This document shows positions 19,500 to 28,668 of a DNA stretch of 64,000 nucleotides, in pieces. The stretch lies in assembly GCF_020381325.1 (NCBI RefSeq), contig NZ_JAGSPI010000003.1, forward strand, positions 186,001 through 250,000, in the 5' to 3' direction. A program made the position numbers and the translations under genes. The notes beneath the pieces are model-generated. The model saw only the letters and a list, made by a program, of their open reading frames with translations. It was not told the DNA's origin and searched no databases. This stretch comes from Providencia vermicola. Lineage in GTDB: Bacteria; Pseudomonadota; Gammaproteobacteria; Enterobacterales; Enterobacteriaceae. Position 1 is the stretch's first letter. Each line of letters starts with the position of its first letter.

Positions 19500-20096
19500 T
19501 GGAATTAACCTAGTTAATGATTATTTGAATTAATTTTATGTTGAGTCATGTTGCCATGAACAACAAATCACCATTTTTTATTTTTAGCTTAATAAAACAA
19601 TTTAACTTAACGATAAACAAAAACGTCCATTTCAAACACTAAAGTCATTTTTTAAATAAAAAAATTCAATACAGCAATTTAGCCGCATGTGTGTTTACTT
19701 TTTGAGTTAATAAGGTGTTACCCCTACTGTTAAAAATTAATTAATTTTAATTATTATCAGAATCCCTTACTCATTTTTAGCGTTTAATTTTGGTTAGGCA
19801 CCAATAAAGCCAGTCAAATTTCAATCAATATAGACGGTATAATTTGCACTTAAACTCGCAGTGTTACTTATTCTCTTTTTTGGGCAAAACTTCCCCTTGA
19901 GAAATAAACATCTCAGAATTTACAGCACTATTTGACTTAATATATTGTTTGCGAATGGCTTTCTTTTTAAATGCTCTGTACTTATCAACGTATTGTCATA
20001 AAACTATCATAATAGGAATGCTATCGTAATTTTACGTCAATTAAAACGATCACTGTCACAACGTGTTACATAAGTTGCATTAAATATCTAGCCAAA

Positions 20097-20112
20097 TGTG
20101 ACATTAATCACG
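20097..20112 (+). promoter_or_regulatory. CRP site with downstream -10
   Basis: TGTGA-CATTAA-TCACG matches 9 of 10 CRP half-site bases. A TATATA at 20154-20159 gives a start near 20166, which puts the site centre at about -61.5 (class I geometry) for a rightward transcript. Confidence 0.55.
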
Positions 20113-20193
20113 CATATGTGGCATTTATCTTTTTATAAAAATCGAGTAATGCATATATAGGAACTCATACCCACCTTAAGAAAATAAGAAAAA

Positions 20194-20261
20194 AACCTTT
20201 AAAATCGGGGAGTAACAGCAATCACATGCTCCCATTTATTCATGTAAAGGTTGTTATATCC
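20194..20261 (+). ncRNA. Possible structured RNA element downstream of CRP promoter
   Basis: AACCTTTA near 20194 can pair with TAAAGGTT near 20253, enclosing a GGGAG/CTCCC stem. It would be close to the 5' end of the transcript predicted from the CRP promoter. It may be a 5' leader or a small RNA; no family was recognised and no terminator was found straight after it. Confidence 0.25.
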
Positions 20262-20452
20262 CCATTCCTTCTGTCAATGCCCCATTGGATTTTGGAATAT
20301 CAAATAAATATACATCTTTAATCCTGTTGACTAGGTTCGATGATGTGTTTGGTTTTTATACAAAACGTTTTCGTCAATTAATAGATAAAAATAACAGGAG
20401 GCTAATGTACTCAATTTGATTCACTTGATTAACTTAATAATAAGCTAAGCTT

Positions 20453-20593
20453 ATGAGCAAAAATAGAATCAGTTACGAAAATAACGGAAGTAAACTTCAG
20501 ATCATTCTAACCTTAAGCAAAATTATTGGCTTAATATTTCTAATTATGGCTCCAACTCTAATCGTCGTGTTTATCGTTTTTTCTTATTTTTAG
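20453..20593 (+). CDS. Possible 46-residue single-span membrane protein
   Basis: The ATG at 20453 opens a 46-codon frame (MSKNRISYENNGSK then a hydrophobic stretch of about 27 residues, ending VFIVFSYF, TAG). A polar N-terminus of about 14 residues followed by one hydrophobic helix is typical of enterobacterial small membrane proteins. The ribosome-binding site is weak. An AGGAGG at 20396-20401 lies too far upstream and precedes a 4-codon ATG frame (20405-20419). No homologue is recalled. Confidence 0.35.
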   Translation: MSKNRISYENNGSKLQIILTLSKIIGLIFLIMAPTLIVVFIVFSYF

Positions 20594-20800
20594 TATGGTA
20601 TTGTTTCATTTATGTTGTTTTTCGGGAGAAATTAATTTCCAATAGAAAATACGTTTTTTGTTTTTTATTTATATATAATTTCAAAAAATTTAACGTATAT
20701 AAAAATTATTTAATACGTTACGGGTAACGCGTTAAATAAAACTTAATGCATTCTCCTATTTGAAATATTGCTTATTCAGGTTAATTATTGAGTAAAAAAA

Positions 20801-20829
20801 AGCCAGTTAGATATATCATCTCACTGGCT
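20801..20829 (-). terminator. Terminator of nagZ
   Basis: AGCCAGT (20801-20807) pairs with ACTGGCT (20823-20829). Eight T follow on the minus strand. Confidence 0.85.
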
Positions 20830-20849
20830 TCGTCCGTACTTATTTTCAA

Positions 20850-21872
20850 TTACTGTTTAAACTCTTGCCATCTATGATGTAATTCAACCAATTTTTGATT
20901 GCTTTCCTGCCAACGTGTCGCACTTTGTAGTTCTTTCAAGCTGTATTGTCGGCCACTATGGTATAACTTCGACGCTTGGCTAGCTTGTTGCTTCGGTAGG
21001 TTATCCAATACACTCACTGCACCTTCGCGGTTATTACAAACTAGGATCATGTCACAACCGGCATCTAGGGACGCTTTTGCTCTTTCAGGGTAACTACCCA
21101 TAATCGCAGCGCCTTCCATCGATAAATCATCGGAAAAAATAACACCATTAAAGCCAAGCTGCTCACGTAAAACGGACTTTAACCAGAAAGGCGAACCGCT
21201 TGCTGGGCGATCATCAGCCTGCGTATAAATAACATGAGCAGGCATGATAGCATCCAGTAATTCCCTTTGAATAAAATCCTTGAAAATCGACATATCTTTG
21301 CCACGGATCACATCAAGCGCACGATCATCCCGCGGTGTTTCTTTGTGGGAGTCAGCTTTTACTGCACCATGTCCAGGGAAATGCTTCCCTGTTGTTTTCA
21401 TCCCAGCGCTATGCATACCTTTAATAAAACGCTCAGCCATTATCATCGCCATGTCGGGATTTTCATGGAATGAACGCTCACCAATAGCAATACTTTGATG
21501 ACCTAAATCCAGAACAGGTGCAAAACTAATATCAATATCCATCGCTATCATTTCTGCGGCCATTAACCACCCCGCCTCTTCTGCTAGCTTGGCACCGTCA
21601 TGCTCATTATTCAGTGCTGCAAACGCTTGTGCTGATGGTAGAGCGGTAAAACCATCGCGAAAACGTTGTACCCGTCCACCTTCTTGGTCTACCGCAATCA
21701 AGAGCCGATTTCTTGATGCATCCCGAATTTGACGTACCAGTTCACGCAGCTGCGCTGCATCATGAAAGTTACGGGTAAATAAAATTAAGCCGCCCACGAG
21801 TGGATGAGCTAATATTTCGCGTTCTTCATTGTCCAGTTCATACCCTTGGACATCTAGCATTATCGGGCCCAT
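20850..21872 (-). CDS. nagZ: NagZ beta-N-acetylhexosaminidase
   Basis: This cytoplasmic GH3 enzyme of cell-wall recycling removes GlcNAc from anhydromuropeptides. The products of this pathway feed AmpR-type beta-lactamase control in related bacteria. [16 protein letters not shown] holds the flexible catalytic loop with the His/Asp dyad, and [10 protein letters not shown] the nucleophilic Asp. It has 340 residues. A GTG at 21884 is in frame, but the ATG at 21872 has GAGG upstream and gives the conserved [13 protein letters not shown] start. Confidence 0.95.
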   Translation of the reverse strand: MGPIMLDVQGYELDNEEREILAHPLVGGLILFTRNFHDAAQLRELVRQIRDASRNRLLIAVDQEGGRVQRFRDGFTALPSAQAFAALNNEHDGAKLAEEAGWLMAAEMIAMDIDISFAPVLDLGHQSIAIGERSFHENPDMAMIMAERFIKGMHSAGMKTTGKHFPGHGAVKADSHKETPRDDRALDVIRGKDMSIFKDFIQRELLDAIMPAHVIYTQADDRPASGSPFWLKSVLREQLGFNGVIFSDDLSMEGAAIMGSYPERAKASLDAGCDMILVCNNREGAVSVLDNLPKQQASQASKLYHSGRQYSLKELQSATRWQESNQKLVELHHRWQEFKQ

Positions 21873-21923
21873 AACCTGCCTCACTTATTTCATTCATTAT
21901 CTGTATATAGGTTTGCCAAGCAT

Positions 21924-22826
21924 TTAGCCTAACAAACTGAAATATTGTCGTAGTGGCTGAGAGTGTATCAAAAAGTCAGAATGCCGACTTTCATTCCACT
22001 GCACTTCATACCACATTAATGTCATATATTTTACCCAAGGAGACCATAAATTACAGTGATGCATTAATTGAAATTTATCATGGTAAGCGCCTTGAATATC
22101 ACAATATTGCGTCAGAAATTGCTGACGCTGATGTACGGTCAAGTTATTGAATTGAAAATAAGTCTCCAGCGAAAACGCAATATCGGTATTTGCGGTATAT
22201 TCCCAATCCAATAACATCAATTTGCCATCTTCTTGAATAAGAATATTTTTAGGATGAACATCCATATGGGCAGGTGCCAATTTCAACGTCTTTGGCATCT
22301 TTTTTTGTAAAAAATCTCGGTGAATCCGCTTCCAACACGGAGAAAAACGTTGTTGGTCAATACGCTCCCCATAATGAGCAATTTCAGCCCTCAAGGGTAA
22401 CGTGTAGGTCAATAATGATGAACAATGCAAAGTAGCAATCGTATTTGCGAGTTCCCGCTGAAATTCGGCTGAGCAAAATGTTTTATCGCTAGGGTGTCGT
22501 CCCTCACGCCACGCTAAAACTAGCCACTCGGCGTTATGTGCAACCACCGCCTGCGCAAAGGGTAAGTGCTGAATTTGCCGTAAGATACGGGCTTCTTTAC
22601 GCCGAGAGATATACAAGGCACTTTGCCGATGTGTATCCGCTCGAGCAACCAGTTTAAGTAGATAATTGGATTGATGACTTTCAACTAAAAAGCTGCCACC
22701 AGACAACCCCGCCAAGGGGGATATTTCCCAGCACTGTGCTGAAATTGCTGGGAAATGCGTCGAGAGTAAAGCAAGCAATGACGGTATGTCACTCAATATT
22801 ATTTTTTCCAGTCCAAATGATTTCAC
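21924..22826 (-). CDS. thiK: ThiK-like thiamine kinase (APH-fold)
   Basis: This kinase of the aminoglycoside-phosphotransferase fold is placed as ThiK by synteny (lpoB-thiK-nagZ in E. coli). A Gly-rich loop GLSGGSFLVE lies near 40-50; the catalytic loop is HMDVHPKNIL and the metal-binding Asp is in LLDWEYT. It would phosphorylate thiamine for salvage to thiamine pyrophosphate. The GTG at 22826 overlaps lpoB by 38 bases. A TTG ten codons on (inside ATTGAGTGA at the lpoB stop) is an alternative. Similarity to E. coli ThiK is moderate, so the substrate is partly inference. Confidence 0.78.
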   Translation of the reverse strand: MKSFGLEKIILSDIPSLLALLSTHFPAISAQCWEISPLAGLSGGSFLVESHQSNYLLKLVARADTHRQSALYISRRKEARILRQIQHLPFAQAVVAHNAEWLVLAWREGRHPSDKTFCSAEFQRELANTIATLHCSSLLTYTLPLRAEIAHYGERIDQQRFSPCWKRIHRDFLQKKMPKTLKLAPAHMDVHPKNILIQEDGKLMLLDWEYTANTDIAFSLETYFQFNNLTVHQRQQFLTQYCDIQGAYHDKFQLMHHCNLWSPWVKYMTLMWYEVQWNESRHSDFLIHSQPLRQYFSLLG

Positions 22827-23367
22827 CTGTTTGCACTTCCATTAATTGCATCTCAAGGTGCCTTTCTTTATTTGAGCCTGACATCACGCTATAAATCACA
22901 TAATTTGCCTGTACATAACGACCTAAACCAATTGCTTTACTACGAGTCACAAGGCTATCTTCTTGAGATAAACCCAGTGTCTTACGTGCAGCGTTAACTA
23001 CATCTTGTGGAACGACATTAAAACGCTGCGTATTTTCCACCGCTGACATCATATTTGATGTAATTAGCTGTACAGGAAGTGAACCATTTGTATTATTTTT
23101 AACTGAATCAACTAACAAAACTTTACCGGATTCCACACCATCAGCTGCAACCATTTGCGCGACCAATGGTGATATCGCCGCAGACCAATCCGTTGTTTGT
23201 TGTTTAGGTGGTGTTGGTACCTTATCTGGCGGTGGCGGAGGTGTCACCTCTGGTTGTTGTGGCTCAATAGGGACAATCGGTGGTTGCTCAACCGGTTGCT
23301 GTGGTGGGTATGACGGACAGCCTGCCAAAATTAGCGTTGCCGCAGCAACCATTAAGATCCGTTTCAT
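22789..23367 (-). CDS. lpoB: LpoB, lipoprotein activator of PBP1b
   Basis: This is a 192-residue outer-membrane lipoprotein that reaches through peptidoglycan to stimulate PBP1b. The signal peptide ends in lipobox LAGC (Cys16). A long Pro/Gln-rich disordered stretch (about 18-58) follows, then a globular C-terminal domain. It has a good GGAG ribosome site and lies between ycfL and thiK, as in E. coli. Confidence 0.92.
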   Translation of the reverse strand: MKRILMVAAATLILAGCPSYPPQQPVEQPPIVPIEPQQPEVTPPPPPDKVPTPPKQQTTDWSAAISPLVAQMVAADGVESGKVLLVDSVKNNTNGSLPVQLITSNMMSAVENTQRFNVVPQDVVNAARKTLGLSQEDSLVTRSKAIGLGRYVQANYVIYSVMSGSNKERHLEMQLMEVQTGEIIWTGKNNIE

Positions 23368-23369
23368 TA

Positions 23370-23783
23370 TTATTCTCCGGCCTTAGGGGATAAAAATACA
23401 TGAATGCGCAGATTATCTGCACGAGGTGAAGAGGTTATCGCTCGAATTTGTTCTGTAGAGCTCGGCAATATTAATTGCTCTGCCACTGCCGATGTATCCA
23501 CCCTCAACCCTTGCTTGTCGTACCAATACAAGCGATAAGCAATATTTACCGCTTTTGATCCCACATTGCTAACATTGATGGTGGCAACATGTTGATGGTT
23601 TTCTACTCTGATAATTGGGTTTTCAACAATGATACCTTGAGCTAAAACAACAGGTTCCATAATCACACGCTGTTGTTCATTAAAAACCAAGCCTTGCGGT
23701 TTTTTATAGAGGCAACCACTCAGTGCGGCTACCACTGTAGCAAGTAATGCAATGCGGTTTATTGTTGCACCCAATATTTTCAT
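23370..23783 (-). CDS. ycfL: YcfL family lipoprotein
   Basis: This 137-residue protein has a signal peptide ending in the lipobox LSGC (Cys24), followed by a beta-rich domain containing the segment VATINVSNVGSKAVNIAYRLYWYD. It matches YcfL of E. coli in position and size. Function is unknown. Its start overlaps the hinT stop by one base (TAATG), and lpoB begins 2 bases after its stop, so hinT-ycfL-lpoB-thiK read as one operon. Confidence 0.88.
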   Translation of the reverse strand: MKILGATINRIALLATVVAALSGCLYKKPQGLVFNEQQRVIMEPVVLAQGIIVENPIIRVENHQHVATINVSNVGSKAVNIAYRLYWYDKQGLRVDTSAVAEQLILPSSTEQIRAITSSPRADNLRIHVFLSPKAGE

Positions 23784-24133
23784 TATTTTGCCAATAATGG
23801 GCCTAATGGGCGACCACCCACTAAGTGCATATGAATATGAAAAACTTCTTGGCCTGAATGTTCATTGCAATTCATGATTAAACGGTATCCGTTTTCGGCA
23901 ATGCCTTCTTCTTTCGCAATTTTTGCTGCAACAGTAAATAAACGGCCAAGAGCCAATTCATCATCCTGCGTCACATCGTTTACAGTTGGAATAAGCTTAT
24001 TAGGAATGATTAAAATGTGAGATGGCGCTTGTGGCGAAATATCACGAAAAGCAGTGACCAGCTCATCTTGATAAACCACATCCGCAGGGATTTCTCGACG
24101 GATGATCTTGCTGAAAATGGTTTCTTCTGCCAT
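23783..24133 (-). CDS. hinT: HinT purine nucleoside phosphoramidase
   Basis: This 116-residue HIT-family hydrolase of AMP-N-epsilon-lysine type phosphoramidates has the HIT motif HIHMHLVGG near the C-terminus (residues about 99-107). N-terminal [20 protein letters not shown] is family-typical. AAGGAA precedes the start. In E. coli ptsG and fhuE separate hinT from ycfH; here only 47 bases do. Confidence 0.95.
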   Translation of the reverse strand: MAEETIFSKIIRREIPADVVYQDELVTAFRDISPQAPSHILIIPNKLIPTVNDVTQDDELALGRLFTVAAKIAKEEGIAENGYRLIMNCNEHSGQEVFHIHMHLVGGRPLGPLLAK

Positions 24134-24180
24134 GTTAATTTCCTTAATAATTCAAGAATGATTTAATTAGCGTGTATTGA

Positions 24181-24972
24181 TTATGCGTTATTCGCGCCAA
24201 CATTTAAATGAAACAATCGATTGAAATTCTGTGTGGTGATATCAGCCATCTCCTCAACACTAACGCCCTTGAGTACAGCCATGTATTCAGCCACATCGCG
24301 CACATAAGCAGGCTGATTTTCTTTTCCACGGTGCGGAACTGGCGCTAAGTAAGGTGAATCTGTTTCAACGAGAATTCTATCCAACGGGACAATTCGTGCG
24401 GCTTCGCGAATTTGCTCTGCATTGCGGAATGTCACAATACCGGAAAATGAAATGTACATGCCTAAATCAAGCAGCTCGATAGCCGTGTCTTTATCTTCCG
24501 TAAAACAATGCAATACACCGCCACACTCCATCACCTTTTCTTCTCGTAAGATTGTCAGCGTATCTTCCCGCGCTGAGCGGGTATGGACGATAACAGGTTT
24601 ATTGACCTTACGGCCAATACGGATATGTTGGCGAAATGACTCCTGCTGTAATACTGCATTTTCTTGTTGATAATAATAATCTAAACCTGTTTCGCCTAAT
24701 GCAACGACCTCTTGCCCAGCAGCGAGTTGCGCTAAACGCTCGAAATCGTGCCCTTCATCCAAATTGAGAGGATGAATACCACAGGAAAATGCAATGTTTT
24801 CTCGCTCACCAATGAGCGTTTTCATTTTTTCAAAACCTGGCAGCGTAGTTGCCACCGCTAACATAAAACCGACATCACGAGCGGACGCTTTTGCGATAAC
24901 ATCATCAACATTCGCATGTAATTTTTCATAATCTAAACAATCGAGATGGCAGTGTGAATCAACAACAAACAT
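24181..24972 (-). CDS. ycfH: YcfH, TatD-family metal-dependent hydrolase
   Basis: This TIM-barrel metal hydrolase (263 aa) of the TatD DNase group has metal motifs DSHCHLD (N-terminus), LGETGLDYYY, VIVHTRSA, GVLHCFTED and ETDSPYLAP. The open frame extends to 25095 inside holB, but the ATG at 24972 gives the conserved MFVVDSHCHLD start and lies 11 bases after holB. It is last in the holB-tmk-mltG operon. Confidence 0.94.
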   Translation of the reverse strand: MFVVDSHCHLDCLDYEKLHANVDDVIAKASARDVGFMLAVATTLPGFEKMKTLIGERENIAFSCGIHPLNLDEGHDFERLAQLAAGQEVVALGETGLDYYYQQENAVLQQESFRQHIRIGRKVNKPVIVHTRSAREDTLTILREEKVMECGGVLHCFTEDKDTAIELLDLGMYISFSGIVTFRNAEQIREAARIVPLDRILVETDSPYLAPVPHRGKENQPAYVRDVAEYMAVLKGVSVEEMADITTQNFNRLFHLNVGANNA

Positions 24973-24983
24973 ATTTAACTCTT

Positions 24984-25976
24984 TTAAAATGAGGGGCTCG
25001 CCAGTAAGGCTTCCCATTGTAATAATTGATTTGCCAGAAGCAGTTCCTGATTTAATGCAGAAACGGTCAGTAATTGGTGACGACAGTGCAACCATTGCTC
25101 ATAAATATCATGAAGTTGCGTACAGTTCATTATGGACGCCAATTGCATCACTTGAGCACTAAAGTCCTGGTTAATGCAAAACTGCGCTGCGCCTTGCTGA
25201 ACCTTGATAGCATCTGCTAATAAGCTCAATAACCAATTAAGAGACATCACTGCATCATCTATATTTAATGAGGGTAACAAACCTAGCATATCGCGATTTT
25301 GTAATGCTAATGCCATGTTATGGCATAATGCAGTGCGCTTTTGCCATAGATTATCATCAAGTAACGCTAATGCCGCGACGGGTGCGCCTTGGCAAAGCTT
25401 TAAGGCAGTAACTGCATTATCCATAACCAAATTTGGCTTTTTCTTTTGCAGCCAATATAACGCGATTTGCGAGTCTGGCGCAGGTAAAAAGTGGCTCAAA
25501 CAACGGCTGCGGATAGTCGCTAACAAATTTTCCTGTTTTTCACTCACTAATAAAAAATAAGTGTCTTTAGCGGGTTCTTCAAGGGTTTTCAGCAGTGCAT
25601 TCGCCGCTGCATCGGTAAGTGCATCAGTGCTGGGAATATACACCACCTTACTACCGCCCTGTTGAGCATGACTACTCAAGGTTTCAATCAGTTTTCTAAC
25701 CGCATCAACGCTGACCGTTGATTTACCTTTTTCCACCTCAATGACATGGTAGTCTGGGTGTGTTCCCGCTAACATCAAACGGCAACTATGGCACTCACCA
25801 CAGCTTTTCATCCCATCACGATTTTGGCAAATTAACCAACGGCTAATTCCATAACACAATGCATCTGCACCATTGCCTGATATGGAATGAAGCAACAAAG
25901 CATGGTGGCCCCGACCACTTTGGTAAGCCGCAATCATTTGCCGGTAAGGCTCATTTAACCAAGGATACCAATTCAT
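24984..25976 (-). CDS. holB: DNA polymerase III delta' subunit
   Basis: This is a 330-residue clamp-loader subunit of the AAA+ fold. Like other delta' subunits it has a degenerate nucleotide-binding loop (SISGNGADALC). It keeps the zinc-site cysteines in CQNRDGMKSCGECHSC and the SRC motif in TIRSRCLSH. It follows tmk by 12 bases and precedes ycfH, the E. coli order. Confidence 0.95.
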   Translation of the reverse strand: MNWYPWLNEPYRQMIAAYQSGRGHHALLLHSISGNGADALCYGISRWLICQNRDGMKSCGECHSCRLMLAGTHPDYHVIEVEKGKSTVSVDAVRKLIETLSSHAQQGGSKVVYIPSTDALTDAAANALLKTLEEPAKDTYFLLVSEKQENLLATIRSRCLSHFLPAPDSQIALYWLQKKKPNLVMDNAVTALKLCQGAPVAALALLDDNLWQKRTALCHNMALALQNRDMLGLLPSLNIDDAVMSLNWLLSLLADAIKVQQGAAQFCINQDFSAQVMQLASIMNCTQLHDIYEQWLHCRHQLLTVSALNQELLLANQLLQWEALLASPSF

Positions 25977-25988
25977 GCCTTTAAGACC

Positions 25989-26615
25989 TTATTTCGCTAA
26001 CCATTTAAGTAACGCAGTACGAATATCGTTTTGAACTTGCTCAATATTTTGGCTTGCATCAATCGTTATTATGGATTTATCAGCCGCTGCAAGTTCCAGA
26101 TATCTTTCACGTGTTCTTTCAAAGAAAGCCAGCGACTCTTTTTCAATTCTATCTAATTCACCCCGTGAACGCGCACGCTGTAGCCCAAGTTCTGGTGACA
26201 AATCAAGATATAACGTCAGGTCGGGTTTAAAATCACCTAGCACTAAATCACGCAAAGACTGCATTAAATGGCGATCAATCTGGCGCCCTCCGCCTTGATA
26301 AGCTTGTGATGACATATCATGGCGATCCCCGACAACCCATTTTCCAGCGGCAAGTGCGGGTTTAATCACGGTATCAACCAATTGCACTCGGGCAGCATAC
26401 AGCATTAAAAGCTCGGCTTTATCTGTGACTTTATCCCCTTCAATACCTTGTTTGATGAGCTCTCGTAGCTTTTCTGCTAGCGGTGTCCCCCCAGGCTCGC
26501 GGGAAAAGACGATATCGTTGATACCTGCATGATTTAAAGTATCAACTACCGTATTGATTGCGGTGGTCTTCCCTGCGCCTTCTAATCCTTCAATAACAAT
26601 AAATTGGTTTTTCAT
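25989..26615 (-). CDS. tmk: Thymidylate kinase
   Basis: This 208-residue enzyme phosphorylates dTMP to dTDP. P-loop GLEGAGKTT lies at residues 9-17, DR(H/x) in [18 protein letters not shown], and the LID region near [12 protein letters not shown]. Six bases separate it from mltG upstream. Confidence 0.96.
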   Translation of the reverse strand: MKNQFIVIEGLEGAGKTTAINTVVDTLNHAGINDIVFSREPGGTPLAEKLRELIKQGIEGDKVTDKAELLMLYAARVQLVDTVIKPALAAGKWVVGDRHDMSSQAYQGGGRQIDRHLMQSLRDLVLGDFKPDLTLYLDLSPELGLQRARSRGELDRIEKESLAFFERTRERYLELAAADKSIITIDASQNIEQVQNDIRTALLKWLAK

Positions 26616-26621
26616 GTTTTA

Positions 26622-27644
26622 TCAGTTTTGCTGTTCAATTTGACGGTAAACCTTGACGGCACGGTTGTGGTCATTCAAGTTACGGCTAAAGGTATGCCCC
26701 CCTTTGCCGTCCGCGACAAAATACAAATAATCTGTTTTGGCTGGATGTGCAGCTGCTTTAACGGATGCAATACTTGGCATTGCTATCGGTGTTGGTGGTA
26801 ATCCATCAATTTTGTAGGTGTTGTATTCAGTATAATTTTCTAAATCGCTACGATAAATTTTACCACGATATTTATCACCCAAGCCGTAAATGACGGTTGG
26901 ATCAGTTTGTAAACGCATTTTTTGCTTCAAGCGATTGACAAATACCGAGGCAACTTGCGAACGTTCACTGTCAACACCCGTTTCTTTTTCAATGATTGAT
27001 GCCATTATCAGCATTTCATACGCATTTTTATATGGCAGATCCCTATCACGCCCCTTCCATTCATCTTCAAGACTCGCCTGCATGCGCTTATGTGCACGTT
27101 TCAAAATCTCAGTATCCGCCGTTCCAGCAGTATATAAATAGGTATCAGGATACAGCCAGCCCTCTAAGGTTCCTTCGCCTTTAAAGCCAATCGCATTGTA
27201 GAGCTCAGTCGGTGTCATTTCCGTTGATTTATGCGCTAAGTATGGTGCATCACGCAGGATGTTACTCCAATCGGCTAAACGATTACCTTCAATAAAGCGA
27301 ATAGAAAACTGTGCTTCTTTACCGCTTACGATTAATTTTAGTAGCTGTTCTACATCCATGTTAGGTTGCAAACGGTATGTTCCCGCTTTAAGCTGCGCCA
27401 GTTCAGGACGCAATTTCAGTAACCATTGAAATTCATTGCCCTGCTCAATCAATTTTTCATTAATAAGCAATGCTTCAAAAGCCACACGCCCAGTCCCTGC
27501 TGGCACAGTGAAAATCTTTTCTTCCGTAATATTAATCGGTGTTTTAGCGTAATTCAGTACTTGGCGATATTGCAAATAAAGCGCAATCGCCACAACGGTA
27601 ATCAGAACAACAGCAATTAGAATGATTTTTTTAGCTAATTTCAT
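26622..27644 (-). CDS. mltG: MltG (YceG) endolytic murein transglycosylase
   Basis: This 340-residue inner-membrane lytic transglycosylase cuts nascent glycan strands. One N-terminal membrane helix (about 6-25) precedes a periplasmic YceG domain. The catalytic Glu is in MASIIEKETG. LQTDPTVIYGLGDKY and YNTYKIDGLPPTPIAMPS are diagnostic blocks. It lies between pabC and tmk, as in E. coli. Confidence 0.95.
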   Translation of the reverse strand: MKLAKKIILIAVVLITVVAIALYLQYRQVLNYAKTPINITEEKIFTVPAGTGRVAFEALLINEKLIEQGNEFQWLLKLRPELAQLKAGTYRLQPNMDVEQLLKLIVSGKEAQFSIRFIEGNRLADWSNILRDAPYLAHKSTEMTPTELYNAIGFKGEGTLEGWLYPDTYLYTAGTADTEILKRAHKRMQASLEDEWKGRDRDLPYKNAYEMLIMASIIEKETGVDSERSQVASVFVNRLKQKMRLQTDPTVIYGLGDKYRGKIYRSDLENYTEYNTYKIDGLPPTPIAMPSIASVKAAAHPAKTDYLYFVADGKGGHTFSRNLNDHNRAVKVYRQIEQQN

Positions 27645-27688
27645 TTATTGACCACATCAATGCGTATTAGGGCTTTAATTTATGCAAA

Positions 27689-28519
27689 CTAGATTTTGCA
27701 GCGCAAAAATAAGTATTCGAACAGCTCCCGTGATGCATAATGCAACGGATTTTCTTGTGAAGCTATTTGGATGCTTTTAACGGGTAGAACAGGCATCAAT
27801 GCATTACACATAATCACTTCATCGCAGTGAGCTAATACTGACGCGAACCGCTCAACTTCTTCAAGATGGTACTGACTCCCTGCTAATAACGCTATGATCT
27901 TTTGTCTCATTAATCCGTTCACCCCACTGTGCGATAATACGGGGGTGTAAACAGTTTGTCCGATACGCCAAAATACATTTGCACTACAACACTCAATAAT
28001 GATGCCATCTGTATCGAGCACAATCGCTTCATCCGCTTGAGCCTCATCAATTTCTTGGCGGATCAAAACTTGTTCAAGGCGATTTAAATGTTTCATTCCT
28101 GCCAATAATGGATTTCGAGAAACAGGTGTTTGGCTCAATATCAGCTTAGCCCCTTGGCATTGTAACTGAGTATAGTGTGATGGAAAGGGGGAAACACTGA
28201 CGATAATGGTAGGCTGAGTAAAGCCTATAGAACTGTAACCTCGCCCACCTGCACCACGACTGATAATAACCTTTAAAACAAATTCTTCATCCACTTGTTG
28301 TGTACAAATTTCCGTTAAATGGTGTTCTAATTCATCCCAATCAGGTGCGGTAATTTTTAATCTTAAGCAGTCACGTGTTAGACGCGCAATGTGTTCTTTG
28401 AGCATCTGCGCTTGCTGATTCACTCCATGAATAGTCGTGAAACAACCATCCCCGAACGCAACGGCGCGATCAGAGACACTAATTTGTTGGCAAGGTTGAC
28501 CATTAACCCAATATGACAT
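27689..28519 (-). CDS. pabC: Aminodeoxychorismate lyase
   Basis: This 276-residue fold-type IV PLP enzyme releases pyruvate from 4-amino-4-deoxychorismate to give p-aminobenzoate for folate. The PLP lysine is in GMKHLNRLEQVL, and SANVFWRIG lies in the cofactor/active-site loop. It sits between fabF and mltG, the standard gamma-proteobacterial order. Confidence 0.93.
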   Translation of the reverse strand: MSYWVNGQPCQQISVSDRAVAFGDGCFTTIHGVNQQAQMLKEHIARLTRDCLRLKITAPDWDELEHHLTEICTQQVDEEFVLKVIISRGAGGRGYSSIGFTQPTIIVSVSPFPSHYTQLQCQGAKLILSQTPVSRNPLLAGMKHLNRLEQVLIRQEIDEAQADEAIVLDTDGIIIECCSANVFWRIGQTVYTPVLSHSGVNGLMRQKIIALLAGSQYHLEEVERFASVLAHCDEVIMCNALMPVLPVKSIQIASQENPLHYASRELFEYLFLRCKI

Positions 28520-28617
28520 TGATAATACTTATAATAAAAGCTGATAAATCAGACAGTAATCAGGTAGAACTATCATAAACTAAAGCACAGAGCTGTGCAA
28601 AGAAGCTGACAAAATAA

Positions 28618-28645
28618 AGCCCCAGTTGCATACACAACCGAGGCT
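28618..28645 (-). terminator. Terminator between fabF and pabC
   Basis: An 11-bp stem (28618-28628 with 28635-28645, including G-T wobbles) is followed on the minus strand by TTTATTTTG. It may partly separate fab transcription from pabC-mltG-tmk. Confidence 0.7.
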
Positions 28646-28668
28646 GAATTAATGATGGAACGATTTGA

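Larger units (their letters stand above)
19500..20849. other. 1.35-kb AT-rich gap with CRP site and structured element
   Basis: The gap spans the porin promoter and the nagZ 3' end. It contains a CRP site (20097-20112), a suitably placed TATATA -10 (20154-20159), a two-step inverted repeat (about 20194-20261), a possible 46-codon gene (20453-20593) and the nagZ terminator. About 600 bases at the left (19500-20090) show nothing certain. On the minus strand a short Lys-rich open frame without a start ends near 19867. Confidence 0.55.

Noticed and set aside
19867-20010. Minus-strand open frame (about 45 codons, Lys-rich, ends TAA near 19867) with protein-like composition
   Set aside because: It follows an in-frame stop with no ATG, GTG or TTG start at a usable place and no ribosome site; possibly a gene fragment but not supportable.
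20396-20419. AGGAGG followed by a 4-codon ATG frame
   Set aside because: Only 3 bases separate the Shine-Dalgarno from the ATG, so productive initiation is unlikely.
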